A DNA stretch of 64,000 nucleotides from an uncultured Sphingobacteriales bacterium. GTDB lineage: Bacteria > Bacteroidota > Bacteroidia > Chitinophagales > Chitinophagaceae. Shown piece after piece: positions 17,597-26,487 of this stretch. A program made the translations under genes and the position numbers. Numbering within the stretch: the stretch's first letter is position 1; the number at the start of each line of letters is the position of its first letter. Location: assembly GCA_937991535.1 (NCBI GenBank), contig CALKHN010000028.1:62001-126000 (forward strand), given 5' to 3'. Under the pieces are notes generated by a model. That model was not told the origin of the DNA. It saw only the letters and a program-made list of their open reading frames with translations, and made no database searches.

Positions 17597-18527
17597 TGGT
17601 TTTTTTTTCGGGTTGTTCCTGCACGGATTTGTCGGATTCTACTTCCACCTGTTCAATCCAAACGGCATAATTATTTGGATAAATACGGGAGCCTTTATGA
17701 ATAGCATACACCCTGGTGAACACCGCCCCAAAATAAAGTATGGTTGCCGAATAATATACCCACAATAATATCACGATTACAGAACCTGCCGCTCCATACG
17801 CGGAACTCAACTTATTATGCCCCAGGTAATAGCTGATACCGAACTTACCAGCCATGAAAAGCAGGGCTGTGGTAAATGCACCAGCACGTACGTGGCGCCA
17901 CTCTATTCTGGCATCGGGCAGCACCTTAAAAATCAATCCAAATAAAAAAGAGGTAATGGCAAAAGAAAGTACCATATTGAATACATAGGCAATAAATACT
18001 TCCGTATGCGGAAATATTGTCGTAAGCTTATTGATAAATGCATCCATAACCGCGTTTACAATAAGTGATACCAGCAATAAAAATCCCAATGTTATAATTA
18101 TAGAAAATGAAAGCAGGCGGTTAATGATCATCTTTAACCATCCTTTCCTGGGCTTGGCTTTTAATTTCCAAATGGTATTGATAGAATCCTGTATCTCACC
18201 AAAAATACTCGTAGCGCCAATAACAAGCGTAGCTATTCCTATTGTAGCTGCAAAACCAGTTTCGTACGACAAAGTAGCATTGCGTATTGTTTGCTGAATT
18301 TGTAATGCGGCATCTTTACCTACCAGTCCGGCTATCTGCCCGTATACCGTTCCTTCAACTGCCTTCTCACCATAAAATATATCACTTATCCATATAACAA
18401 TTATAATCAGCCCTGGCAATGAAAATATAGTGTAGTAGGCCAATGCGGCACTAAGTTTCAAAACCTTATCGTCAATAAACCCCGAAACAGTTTGCTTTGT
18501 GACCTTCCATGCACCTCTTAATATCAT
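17565..18527 (-). CDS. YihY/BrkB family membrane protein
   Basis: The 320-residue protein has about six membrane helices and the family features DKVLKLSAALAYYTIFSLPG at the N-terminus and GAAGSVIVILLWVYYSATIL near residue 250. YihY proteins were once annotated as RNase BN; their actual biochemical role is unsettled. The C-terminal 40 residues are charged and cytoplasmic (VEVESDKSVQEQPEKK). It stands alone, with a small convergent ORF overlapping its end. Confidence 0.92.
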   Translation of the reverse strand: MILRGAWKVTKQTVSGFIDDKVLKLSAALAYYTIFSLPGLIIIVIWISDIFYGEKAVEGTVYGQIAGLVGKDAALQIQQTIRNATLSYETGFAATIGIATLVIGATSIFGEIQDSINTIWKLKAKPRKGWLKMIINRLLSFSIIITLGFLLLVSLIVNAVMDAFINKLTTIFPHTEVFIAYVFNMVLSFAITSFLFGLIFKVLPDARIEWRHVRAGAFTTALLFMAGKFGISYYLGHNKLSSAYGAAGSVIVILLWVYYSATILYFGAVFTRVYAIHKGSRIYPNNYAVWIEQVEVESDKSVQEQPEKKTIIDTSGKKVQ

Positions 18528-18616
18528 GCCTATTTATTAAAATAAAATTATGCCAGATTTCTTTTAAAATACCTGATAAATATAAGCTAAAAATATGGGG
18601 CCGACATACGGATGTA

Positions 18617-19378
18617 TTAGAATGCATACCGGAAACCTGTTGACAAAGTATAATTGCTTTTAGGTACGCCTGCTACAGGGAAATGATCATACAAATAATT
18701 CCAGTTGATGGTTGCTGATAATTTTTGCGTGATAGCCAGGTTGGCCGACTCCTGGTTCAGAATGCGGAAGTCGCCCCATTTATTCAGCCGCGGCTGATAA
18801 AATGTGGTGCTGATGATTTCCAGTGTAGCAGTGGGCTTGAGCGTAAAGCTCAGGTAACTGCTGTTGCGTATATGATGATGAGAAACGGGCGGCTCTGTGA
18901 GCTCTTTTTCATATTCATACATGGCAAGCACACCCAAATAAACCTGCAGCATACCCGAACCGGAAAGCTTGAACCGTGGGCCCATACCTGCCAGAAAACG
19001 ATTGCCTATTTTGGTTATTTTATTGGTTTGTAATTGCGTGAATATTTCCCAGCGAAGCAGATTACTGATTTTCCGGTTATAGCGCAGGTGAAAAAAAGTA
19101 TTGTCCGTATATTTTTTCTTAGCCCCTTTCAAAAAAGAATAATCGCCCAGGAAAAGATAGAGGTTTTTACTGTTCTTATATTGCAGATGGGCAAAGGCGC
19201 TGGCAGAAAACACCTTATCCACATTTTTAGCGAGATTGATATTCCCGCCAAAACTTCCTGCCCATCCGGTAGTATCTGTTTGAATTCTGCGGGATTCCAC
19301 ATTCACAATCTGAGCGTTTGCGTTCGTACCTGCAATTGCTAACAACAACAGGAGAACGACTCTAAAAAAATGCATCAT
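18617..19378 (-). CDS. DUF481-type outer-membrane beta-barrel protein
   Basis: The 253-residue protein has a signal peptide (MMHFFRVVLLLLLAIAGTNANAQ) and then alternating amphipathic strands. It ends in FRYAF, with the terminal aromatic residue expected of outer-membrane barrels. The pattern fits DUF481, a salt-stress-induced outer-membrane protein family. The gene diverges from gntP across a 132-base region that should contain both promoters. Family assignment is moderate, barrel nature is stronger. Confidence 0.72.
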   Translation of the reverse strand: MMHFFRVVLLLLLAIAGTNANAQIVNVESRRIQTDTTGWAGSFGGNINLAKNVDKVFSASAFAHLQYKNSKNLYLFLGDYSFLKGAKKKYTDNTFFHLRYNRKISNLLRWEIFTQLQTNKITKIGNRFLAGMGPRFKLSGSGMLQVYLGVLAMYEYEKELTEPPVSHHHIRNSSYLSFTLKPTATLEIISTTFYQPRLNKWGDFRILNQESANLAITQKLSATINWNYLYDHFPVAGVPKSNYTLSTGFRYAF

Positions 19379-19510
19379 GCAAAAATAGTAAGTTATTTTC
19401 CGTTCAAAAACCGAACAGGTTAAATTATGCGCGGGGATATTAATAAAATATTTCCATCTAAAAAACTAAGTGGTAAATTGACGATTTAAAATTCATTAAC
19501 ACATCATAGC

Positions 19511-20839
19511 ATGTCTGCAGATTTTATACAGGTAATATTTTTTTTGCTGGCGGGCATTGCCCTGATCATTTTACTAACGGCAAGGCTTAAGGTACATGCT
19601 TTTTTTGCTTTATCCATCGCCTGCTTTGTGGTTGGACTGGGCGTTCAGTTACCCGTAGAAGGCATTGTAACAGCTATGAAAGACGGGTTCGGGCATATTA
19701 TGAAATCGCTTGGTTTTATAATAGTGCTTGGAACCACACTGGGTGTATTGCTCGAACACACGGGCAGCACACGTGTGATGGCCGAATTCATACTCAAAAA
19801 AACCGGTGAACGGCATGCGCCTTTAGCTATGAACATCACAGGCTTTGTTGTAGGACTGCCCATCTTTTGTGATTCGGGATATATTGTATTAAGCGGGTTA
19901 AATCAAACCCTGGCAAGGCGCACCAAAATAGCGGTACCGGTTATGGCTACTTCACTTGCCGCCGGGTTATATGCAGTGCATTGCCTTATCCCTCCCCATC
20001 CCGGCGCGGCGGCGGCTGCCGGTATTATTGGAGTTGATTTTGGCAAACTCATCCTCGCGGGTATAGCTGTTGCCATTCCGGCAAGTGCCGTAGGTTACTG
20101 GTGGGCTCTGTATGCAGGAAAGAAAAATCCTCCACTGCATGTTGCACAGGGAAAAGAAGCTGGTACAGATGTAAAATTGCCTTCTGTACTACAGTCTTTT
20201 TTACCTGTAATCGTTCCCATCGTTTTAATTGCGTTGGGTTCATTTAGCACAGTTGAAGCCAATGATAGCCGGATATGGCAAATTTTTAAAATCGCCGGCG
20301 ACCCTGTGATCGCTTTATTTGCCGGCGTTTTGCTGGCGCTTACCAGCATCCGCTCATGGAAGAAGAATGCCATAAGTAAATTAATGCAGGAAGGCGTGGA
20401 AAAAGCTGGTGGCATTCTGGTGATCATTGGCGCCGGCGGTGCTTTTGGCGCCGTACTTGCCGTTACAAAAATCGGCAATCATCTCGGCGACAGTTTACCG
20501 CTTGCCAGCATGGGTATATTCTTCCCTTTTTTGCTCACCTCCCTGCTTAAAACCGCCCAGGGCTCTTCTACGGTGGCCATCATTACTGCCGCTTCAATAG
20601 TACAACCATTGATGCCTGCATTGGGATTGAATACCCCGGCCGGTCAATTGCTTTGCGTGCTGGCAATGGGCGCCGGTTCTATGATGATCTCCCATGCGAA
20701 CGACGCGTATTTTTGGGTGATCAGCAAATTTTCGGGACTGGAAATGAAAACCATGCTGAAAGTATATTCGCTGGCTACTTTGTTTATGGGACTAACGGCA
20801 TTGGCTACCGTATATATTTTGTCGCTGGTAATGCTATAA
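19511..20839 (+). CDS. GntP family gluconate/organic acid permease
   Basis: The 442-residue protein has about 12-14 membrane helices and GntP signatures: MNITGFVVGLPIFCDSGYIV near residue 111 and HCLIPPHPGAAAAAGIIG near residue 156. TAQGSSTVAIITAASIV near residue 347 is also characteristic. GntP carriers import gluconate or related sugar acids with protons. No gluconate kinase or other catabolic gene is adjacent, so the substrate is uncertain. It is followed after one base by a tandem repeat array that reaches the next gene. Confidence 0.93.
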   Translation: MSADFIQVIFFLLAGIALIILLTARLKVHAFFALSIACFVVGLGVQLPVEGIVTAMKDGFGHIMKSLGFIIVLGTTLGVLLEHTGSTRVMAEFILKKTGERHAPLAMNITGFVVGLPIFCDSGYIVLSGLNQTLARRTKIAVPVMATSLAAGLYAVHCLIPPHPGAAAAAGIIGVDFGKLILAGIAVAIPASAVGYWWALYAGKKNPPLHVAQGKEAGTDVKLPSVLQSFLPVIVPIVLIALGSFSTVEANDSRIWQIFKIAGDPVIALFAGVLLALTSIRSWKKNAISKLMQEGVEKAGGILVIIGAGGAFGAVLAVTKIGNHLGDSLPLASMGIFFPFLLTSLLKTAQGSSTVAIITAASIVQPLMPALGLNTPAGQLLCVLAMGAGSMMISHANDAYFWVISKFSGLEMKTMLKVYSLATLFMGLTALATVYILSLVML

Positions 20840-20840
20840 T

Positions 20841-20930
20841 GTAAGACGGGTAAGACAGGTAAGACGGGTAAGAGGGGTAAGACATGTAAGAGGCGCAAGA
20901 CGCGTAAGACAGGTAAGACGGGTAAGAAAT
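20841..20930. repeat. Tandem array of a 9-bp unit, 10 copies (GTAAGACGG)
   Basis: Ten contiguous nonamers run from 20841 to 20930: GTAAGACGG, GTAAGACAG, GTAAGACGG, GTAAGAGGG, then more divergent units, ending GTAAGAAAT. The first five bases are almost invariant (one unit has GCAAG). The array starts one base after the gntP TAA stop. Confidence 0.95.
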
Positions 20931-21058
20931 CTTGCCATCTTACAATCTTACTATCTTACTATCTTACTATCTTACTATCTTACTATCTTACTATTTTACA
21001 ATTTTACAATCTTACAATCTTACTATCTTACCATTTTGCTATCTTGCCATCTTACAAT
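20931..21058. repeat. Tandem array of an 8-bp unit, 16 copies (CTTACTAT)
   Basis: Sixteen contiguous octamers run from 20931 to 21058; the main unit is CTTACTAT with variants CTTACAAT, TTTACAAT, CTTGCCAT, CTTACCAT and TTTGCTAT. The final unit CTTACAAT supplies the A and T of the ATG start (21057-21059) of the methyltransferase gene. The core TCTTAC is the reverse complement of the GTAAGA core of the preceding 9-bp array, so the transcript could fold into a long imperfect hairpin. Confidence 0.95.
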
Positions 21059-22229
21059 GAGTATATTTACTACAAAAGCAGCCATTACCATTACCTGCCA
21101 CAAACGCATTACGCCTTACCTTGAGCAGGAGATAAAGGAATTGGGATTTACTATTGAAGATCGTTTTGTAACCGGGGTACACATTTCCGGCACAGTGAAT
21201 GATTGTATAAAACTCAATCTTAACCTGCGTTGCGCCAGCCAGGTGCTGTACAGCTTAAAGCAATTTAAAGCGTCTGATGCCGATGCCATTTACAATAATC
21301 TCATTCATTACCCGTGGGAAAATATTTTACCGGATGGTGGCTATTTTTCCATTACCAGCAATGTAAGCAACGAAACCATCAACACTAATTTGTTTGCTAA
21401 CCTGCGTGTAAAAGATGCCATAGTTGATCGTCTGCGCGAAAAAACGGATAAGCGACCATCAACCGGATCAGAACTTACCGGCGCTGTTTTTAACCTGTTC
21501 TGGAAGGAAGATTTTGCTGAAATCTTTATAGACACATCAGGTAACTCTTTAGCAAGGCATGGCTACCGCAAAATTCCCGGACTGGCGCCCATGCTGGAGG
21601 CACTGGCATCAGCCACCATTTACGCCACACGCTGGGATAGAATTTCACCGTTTGTAAACCCCATGTGCGGGTCGGGAACGATAGCCATTGAAGCAGCACT
21701 GATTGCCACTAACAGGCGGCCGGGTTTGTTCAGAACAAACTATGCCTTCATGCACCTCCGGGGATATGATGATGCGGTTTACCTTAAAGAAGATGCCTTA
21801 CTGGAAGACCAGATCATTGATGTTCCGGGGCTTCGCATTATTGCCACCGACTATAGTGAACGGGCTATTGAAAACGCAAAAAAAAATGCTGTTGCGGCAG
21901 GTGTTGCGAAATTGATTGAGTTTAACGTATGTGATTTTGCAGATACCGAAGTGCCGCAAGATGTACGGGGCGTTATGTTTGTAAATCCCGAATATGGAGA
22001 ACGGCTGGGGCAGGTGCAGAAACTGGAAGCTACCTATAAACGCATTGGCGACTTTATGAAACAGCGCTGCAAAGGTTATTACGGCTATGTATTCACAGGC
22101 AACCTGGAACTGGCTAAAAAAACAGGGTTAAAAGCAAGTCGCCGCATAGAATTTTATACCAGCACCATTGATTGCCGGCTGCTTGAATATGAACTGTATG
22201 CCGGAAGCAGAAAGGAGAAGGAAACATAG
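21057..22229 (+). CDS. THUMP-domain class I rRNA methyltransferase (RlmL N-domain type)
   Basis: The ATG at 21057 gives 390 residues. The N-terminal part (about 1-160) is a ferredoxin-like/THUMP RNA-binding region and the rest a Rossmann SAM domain. The SAM loop reads NPMCGSGTIAIEA (about 202-214) and the acid loop IIATDYSERAIENA. The usual catalytic NPPY of base N-methyltransferases reads NPEYGERLG here. E. coli RlmL makes m2G2445 in 23S rRNA; the target here is inferred. The start codon is formed by the end of a tandem array and no Shine-Dalgarno sequence is visible. It converges with the LytTR gene, leaving two bases between the stops. Confidence 0.9.
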   Translation: MSIFTTKAAITITCHKRITPYLEQEIKELGFTIEDRFVTGVHISGTVNDCIKLNLNLRCASQVLYSLKQFKASDADAIYNNLIHYPWENILPDGGYFSITSNVSNETINTNLFANLRVKDAIVDRLREKTDKRPSTGSELTGAVFNLFWKEDFAEIFIDTSGNSLARHGYRKIPGLAPMLEALASATIYATRWDRISPFVNPMCGSGTIAIEAALIATNRRPGLFRTNYAFMHLRGYDDAVYLKEDALLEDQIIDVPGLRIIATDYSERAIENAKKNAVAAGVAKLIEFNVCDFADTEVPQDVRGVMFVNPEYGERLGQVQKLEATYKRIGDFMKQRCKGYYGYVFTGNLELAKKTGLKASRRIEFYTSTIDCRLLEYELYAGSRKEKET

Positions 22230-22231
22230 AT

Positions 22232-22975
22232 CTATTTCAACCCCAAGCGTTCCTTCAGGTTTTCTTTTTTCGACTTGGAAACGGGAAATTGCTCACCGGT
22301 TTGCAATTTAACGTACCCGCCATCCGTGCGAACAAAGTGCGTTATAAACCCTATATTAACCACTGTTGAATGATGTATCCGTTGAAATATATCAACCGGT
22401 AATAATTCTTCAATATCTCCCAGCGTTTTCGACACTAATATATATTTCCTGTTATCAATAAAAACTTTGGTATAAGCTCCCTCTGCCTGGCAATAAACAA
22501 TGTGCCCCACCTCCACAAATTCATATCGGTCTTTATAAGGCAGCGCTATTTTTTGTTGTGCGGATGGTATCTTAATATTCCAGAGCAGGTTCTCAATATG
22601 ACTATTTTCCGGTTGTTGCAATTTCTGTTCTGCTTTTTTAACAGCCGCTTTCAGGTCATTGGCGTCTATTGGTTTCAACAGGTAATCTACAGCGCTGATG
22701 CGAAAAGCTTTGGCAGCGAACTCATCATGCGCTGTTGTGAAAATGATTGAAAATTTTATGTCTCCCAGCACTTCCAGCATTTCAAAGCCATTCATCCAGG
22801 GCATTTCCACATCGAGGAAAACGAGCTGAGGATTATTTTTTCTTATAGACATGATGCCCTCCTTTGCCGAATAACAGGTATCCATAACTTCTACAGAAGG
22901 GCAATTTTTTTGCAGGTCATTCAACAATGATTTTACACAATGCTGTTCATCATCAAGAATAATGGCTTTAATCAT
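22232..22975 (-). CDS. LytTR family response regulator
   Basis: The 247-residue protein has a receiver domain (1-120) with acidic Asp8/Asp9, phosphoacceptor Asp55 in LVFLDVEMPW and LLKPIDANDL near residue 104. A LytTR DNA-binding domain occupies about 140-247 (IVYCQAEGAYTKVFIDNRKY, FQRIHHSTVVNIGFI). It should regulate transcription after phosphorylation by a LytS-type kinase. The probable partner kinase lies 1 kb away on the same strand (23941-26228) but is frameshifted, with a disrupted outer-membrane gene between. The regulator itself looks intact. Confidence 0.94.
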   Translation of the reverse strand: MIKAIILDDEQHCVKSLLNDLQKNCPSVEVMDTCYSAKEGIMSIRKNNPQLVFLDVEMPWMNGFEMLEVLGDIKFSIIFTTAHDEFAAKAFRISAVDYLLKPIDANDLKAAVKKAEQKLQQPENSHIENLLWNIKIPSAQQKIALPYKDRYEFVEVGHIVYCQAEGAYTKVFIDNRKYILVSKTLGDIEELLPVDIFQRIHHSTVVNIGFITHFVRTDGGYVKLQTGEQFPVSKSKKENLKERLGLK

Positions 22976-23114
22976 TTCAATGCCCGTTGAAGAAAGGATT
23001 CATCTTTATACCGGTTCTGATGGATCCCGTTTTGTTTATAAATGTAAAACAGTTTTCAGAATCGTAGCATATTGTATGGCAGATGAGCAGAATGACTTAA
23101 TAATTATCCGATAC

Positions 23115-23236
23115 GGCTTAACGGTTTTTCACATTATGCCATCTGCATTTACATTTTCGCAAGGCCACAATACATCTTTGAAAAAAATAATGTCGCCGTT
23201 GACATTGGATTAGTAGTACAATTAAACCGTTAAGCC
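23115..23236. repeat. 13-bp inverted repeat pair, MITE-like
   Basis: GGCTTAACGGTTT (23115-23127) is exactly mirrored by AAACCGTTAAGCC (23224-23236), bounding a 122-base AT-rich segment. No clear target-site duplication is visible. The whole 452-base gap 22976-23427 otherwise holds no gene I can support. It may be a small non-autonomous element or a structured regulatory region. Confidence 0.5.
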
Positions 23237-23427
23237 AAAACATACAAGCGTCAAGTAACCATTGACACGGACATCATCATGAAATAATTTAGCTAAAAAT
23301 CCAAAAAGAAAGACAACACCGCAACAATCCAAAGCACATTGTGAGTAAATACCATAACTCTTTAAAAAATGGGACGCCCTTGCCGAAAAGCGATAGGAGT
23401 AGGCATTTAAACGTAAAACTTTAATGT

Positions 23428-23921
23428 ATGAGAAATTTATCAGTGTTTTTTTATCGCAGTTTGTTGTACTTCATCAGCAACAGCTTTTTGCCAGAAAACC
23501 AGCTTTGGCGATCAAAAAACGAAATAAGTGATATGAATTATGAAAGCAAAGTCACACTTGGTTATATCGAACTCCCGCTTAACCTTCTTTATAAACCGGA
23601 AATGCAAAAGCTGAGGTTCTTTGTAGGGCTTGGTCCGTCCATTGCATATGCACTGTCCGGTAAAGAAAAGGAAAAGGATAATGGCGTCAACACTACCTAT
23701 ACATATAAATTTGGCAATAACCCCGATGAGCATGATCTGAAGGCGCTGGATTTTGGCGCTAACTTTCTTACGGTATTGAAACTCCGGGTGGGTTCCTGGT
23801 AGCCCCTAATTATAATCTGGGTTTATCCAACCTGGCGCCAGGAAGTTCTTCTGATGATGGTACGATCAAAAGCAATTACTTTGGCTTTAAGGCCGGCTAC
23901 AAGTTGAAAGGAAAAAAATAA
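23428..23921 (+). pseudogene. PorT-type outer-membrane beta-barrel protein, frameshifted
   Basis: The frame from 23428 encodes barrel-like sequence (SKVTLGYIELPLNLLYKP, RFFVGLGPSIAYALSG) but derails after LDFGANFLT at about 23771 and stops at 23802. Restoring one base there continues with GIETPGGFLVAPNYNLGLSN and ends at the TAA 23919-23921 with YFGFKAGYKLKGKK, a typical barrel terminus. The N-terminus also lacks a normal signal peptide and first strands, so it is probably truncated as well. Combined length (about 164 residues) is short for the roughly 200-residue family. The gene is on the opposite strand to its two-component neighbours. Confidence 0.8.
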
Positions 23922-23940
23922 TCTTAAAAAGAAAGACCGG

Positions 23941-26228
23941 TTAGGATTCTTCTACCAGTGTGATGACGACAACCGTACCTGTCGCTATTCCTTTTTCATC
24001 TTCTTTGTCAATGATTTCAAGTTTGGCTTTCCGTTGTTGCAATAAATTATCCAATTCTAATCTTGATTGAGTAAGGTTTACTCCTTTTGATTGATGAACA
24101 ATACTGCTGGCCGGTTTATTTTGCTGTGACGCTACCCTGCCAATACCGTCATCCTCTACCACAATCTTTACTGTTCCATTTTCTTTCATCACCATCAGTT
24201 GCACAGTACCACCTTTTTCCATGGGTACAATGCCATGCCAGATGGCGTTTTCAATAAAGGGCTGAAAGATCAGCGCCGGAACATCAATTGATTTCAGATC
24301 AATATTTTCATCAATATCCACTGAATATGAAAGTTTATTGCCGAACCGCATTGCTTCTAATTGCAGGTAGAGTTTGCAGGTTTCAATTTCGTCGTACAGG
24401 CTAATCTGTTTTTTATCGGCATTGTTAAACAGTGTGCGGATAAGTTTCGAGAAAGTAGTAAGATAAGTTATAGATTTTTCTTCTTCATGTTGCTGAATCA
24501 GTGATTTGATAGAGTTCAGACAATTAAAAATAAAATGCGGATTCATTTGAGCACGGAGCGCTTTGGCTTCCAACTCTACTAATTCTTTTTCATGAGCAGA
24601 TTTTAGTCCTGCCTGTTTCCTTACAGATCTTACCCTCAGATTTACAATAAGGAATACTAAAGCGCTAATTATTACAATAACTGCTGCCCAAAACCACCAG
24701 GTTTGCCAGAAAGGCGCGCTCACAAAAATAATCATTTCTGCTGTTTGTGATCTCCATTGCCCTTTGCCAACTCTTACTTTTACTTGTAATAAATATTTAC
24801 CTGGTTTAATATTTTGTATGTAGGCAATCTGTGAGCTATCATAATTCATCCTCGGCATTTCTACCCAATCATTTGTAAAGCCATCCATTTTCCAGGAAAA
24901 CTGAATATCTTTTTTGTCGCTAAAGTCAATTACATCGTAAAAAACGATTATCGAATTCTGATCATGCTTTAAAACAATCTCTTTTAGTAGCTCTGGCTTA
25001 TAATCCAGGGTTGCCAGGTCTTCGCCGTTCCTTAGCCGTATTCCCCGGAAAAAAGGAGCTAAAAGCATACGATCCGGCACAACAGAGGTTTTCAGCAAAT
25101 CACTTGTGGATGCATTAGAAATATAAAAGCGACCTCCTTTAATAAGCATCACATTTCCCAGTTTATCAATTTTTATATCGGTGGTTTGATTAGGAGTCTG
25201 GCGAAGAATAGGATCATCAATAAATAAATACATCCTGCTTTCACTATTAAATATAGCAGGCAGGGAATCCATTACGGCAACAAAAAACTGGTGAGGTGAT
25301 TTGTAACAGAATGTTTTTATGGGAAATTTTGTGGTTGCGTCAGTTTTATTTTTTTTGTATGGATAAAATTGTGAAGTCTTGTGCTCAAGATTATATAGTC
25401 CCATTCCTTTTTCCAAAGTGCTGAACCATACCTTTCCGTTTTCTCCAGTATAGATTTCAGTGATCGTTATATTGGCTTTATTGACTGGCTCAACCGCATC
25501 GCTTTTACCGGTTTGTTTATTGTATGTAAATAACCCCCGGTTAGTTCCGATCCATATCAGGTTTTGATCGGCAGCATCCTGTGCAAATGAATATACTCCT
25601 GTTTCCGGTTGAACAATAACCTGCTTTACATTTTTTCCTCCCCTGGCAACAATGTAATTACTGTCTTTATCCGAACCAAAAACAATGCCCTTCCATGCTA
25701 AATATTTTATAGCGCCTCCCTCTACTATATAAAAATTGTCCTGTCTGGTACCGGCAAAGATATCGCCCTTATCATCAATCCAGATTTTTGTAACGGGGCT
25801 TGATTTTGGAAAATTAATGGTGGCCAACCCCACCCGCCAACTTCACCATTAGGGCGCCAAAGAAAAAAATTATCATGGGCGACAAAATAAAAAATACTAT
25901 CTGGCCCCTGCGCCATACTCCTGATACTATCTTCGGCTAAATAACTTCTTACTTTAATATAAAGGCGCTCCGGATTTCCTTTATCATCATTCAGCATTCC
26001 TGTTCCAACTGCGGGTCCATCAAATTGGTGCCCTTTTAATTTCCATATGCCTACAGAACTGGTAAAATGGGTTACACCTTCCATGGTTGTATATAATTCG
26101 TATAATTTTATTCCCAATGTATCCGCAGGAAATGCTTCAAAAAAAGATTTTTGCTGGGCAAGGCAAACGACTCCCTGCAAAGCGAGTGTAATATTGAAAA
26201 GAAGTTTTATAAATTTCCTACGGTTCAT
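23941..26228 (-). pseudogene. LytS-type sensor histidine kinase with beta-propeller sensor, frameshifted
   Basis: Two overlapping frames make one gene. The upstream part (from 26228) has a signal peptide and the first propeller repeats up to GEVGG. The downstream part continues GLATINFPKSSPVTK with further propeller repeats, a Y_Y_Y domain, a membrane helix, a His_kinase domain (LRAQMNPHFIFNCLNSIKSL) and a HATPase with DDGIGR. The break is at about 25833-25840, where GGCGGGTGGGG lacks one G; adding it restores GEVGGVGLATIN and a product of 762 residues. It may be a true mutation, a slippage-variable tract or a sequence error. The probable partner is the LytTR regulator downstream. Confidence 0.85.
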
Positions 26229-26487
26229 TTCCGGAAAATTACAATCTTAATTATGTTCGATTCTACTGATACCTAACAAGATGGCATCCTGTAATAACAC
26301 GTTATCGAAACGGAAGGATACCCGCTTAAAATCCTTTTCAAAGGGTTACAAATTGCTCTTATTAAACTAAACAATAAAATTGTTAACTCAAAGCCTCAGG
26401 CTGCAAACTTCCTATTGCTTATGGGCTTTCGGGGAACTAATTTGTATAAAGGTTAAGATTCCTATCTTTTATCAAAACCTATAAGTC

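Noticed and set aside
20841..21058. A CRISPR array
   Set aside because: The units are 8-9 bases with no spacers and no cas genes nearby; it is a simple tandem repeat.
23832..23843. The palindrome CCTGGCGCCAGG, also present at 38493-38504
   Set aside because: The first copy is inside a coding remnant (LAPGS) and the second alone in a gap; a 12-base palindrome twice is within chance and no shared flanks exist.
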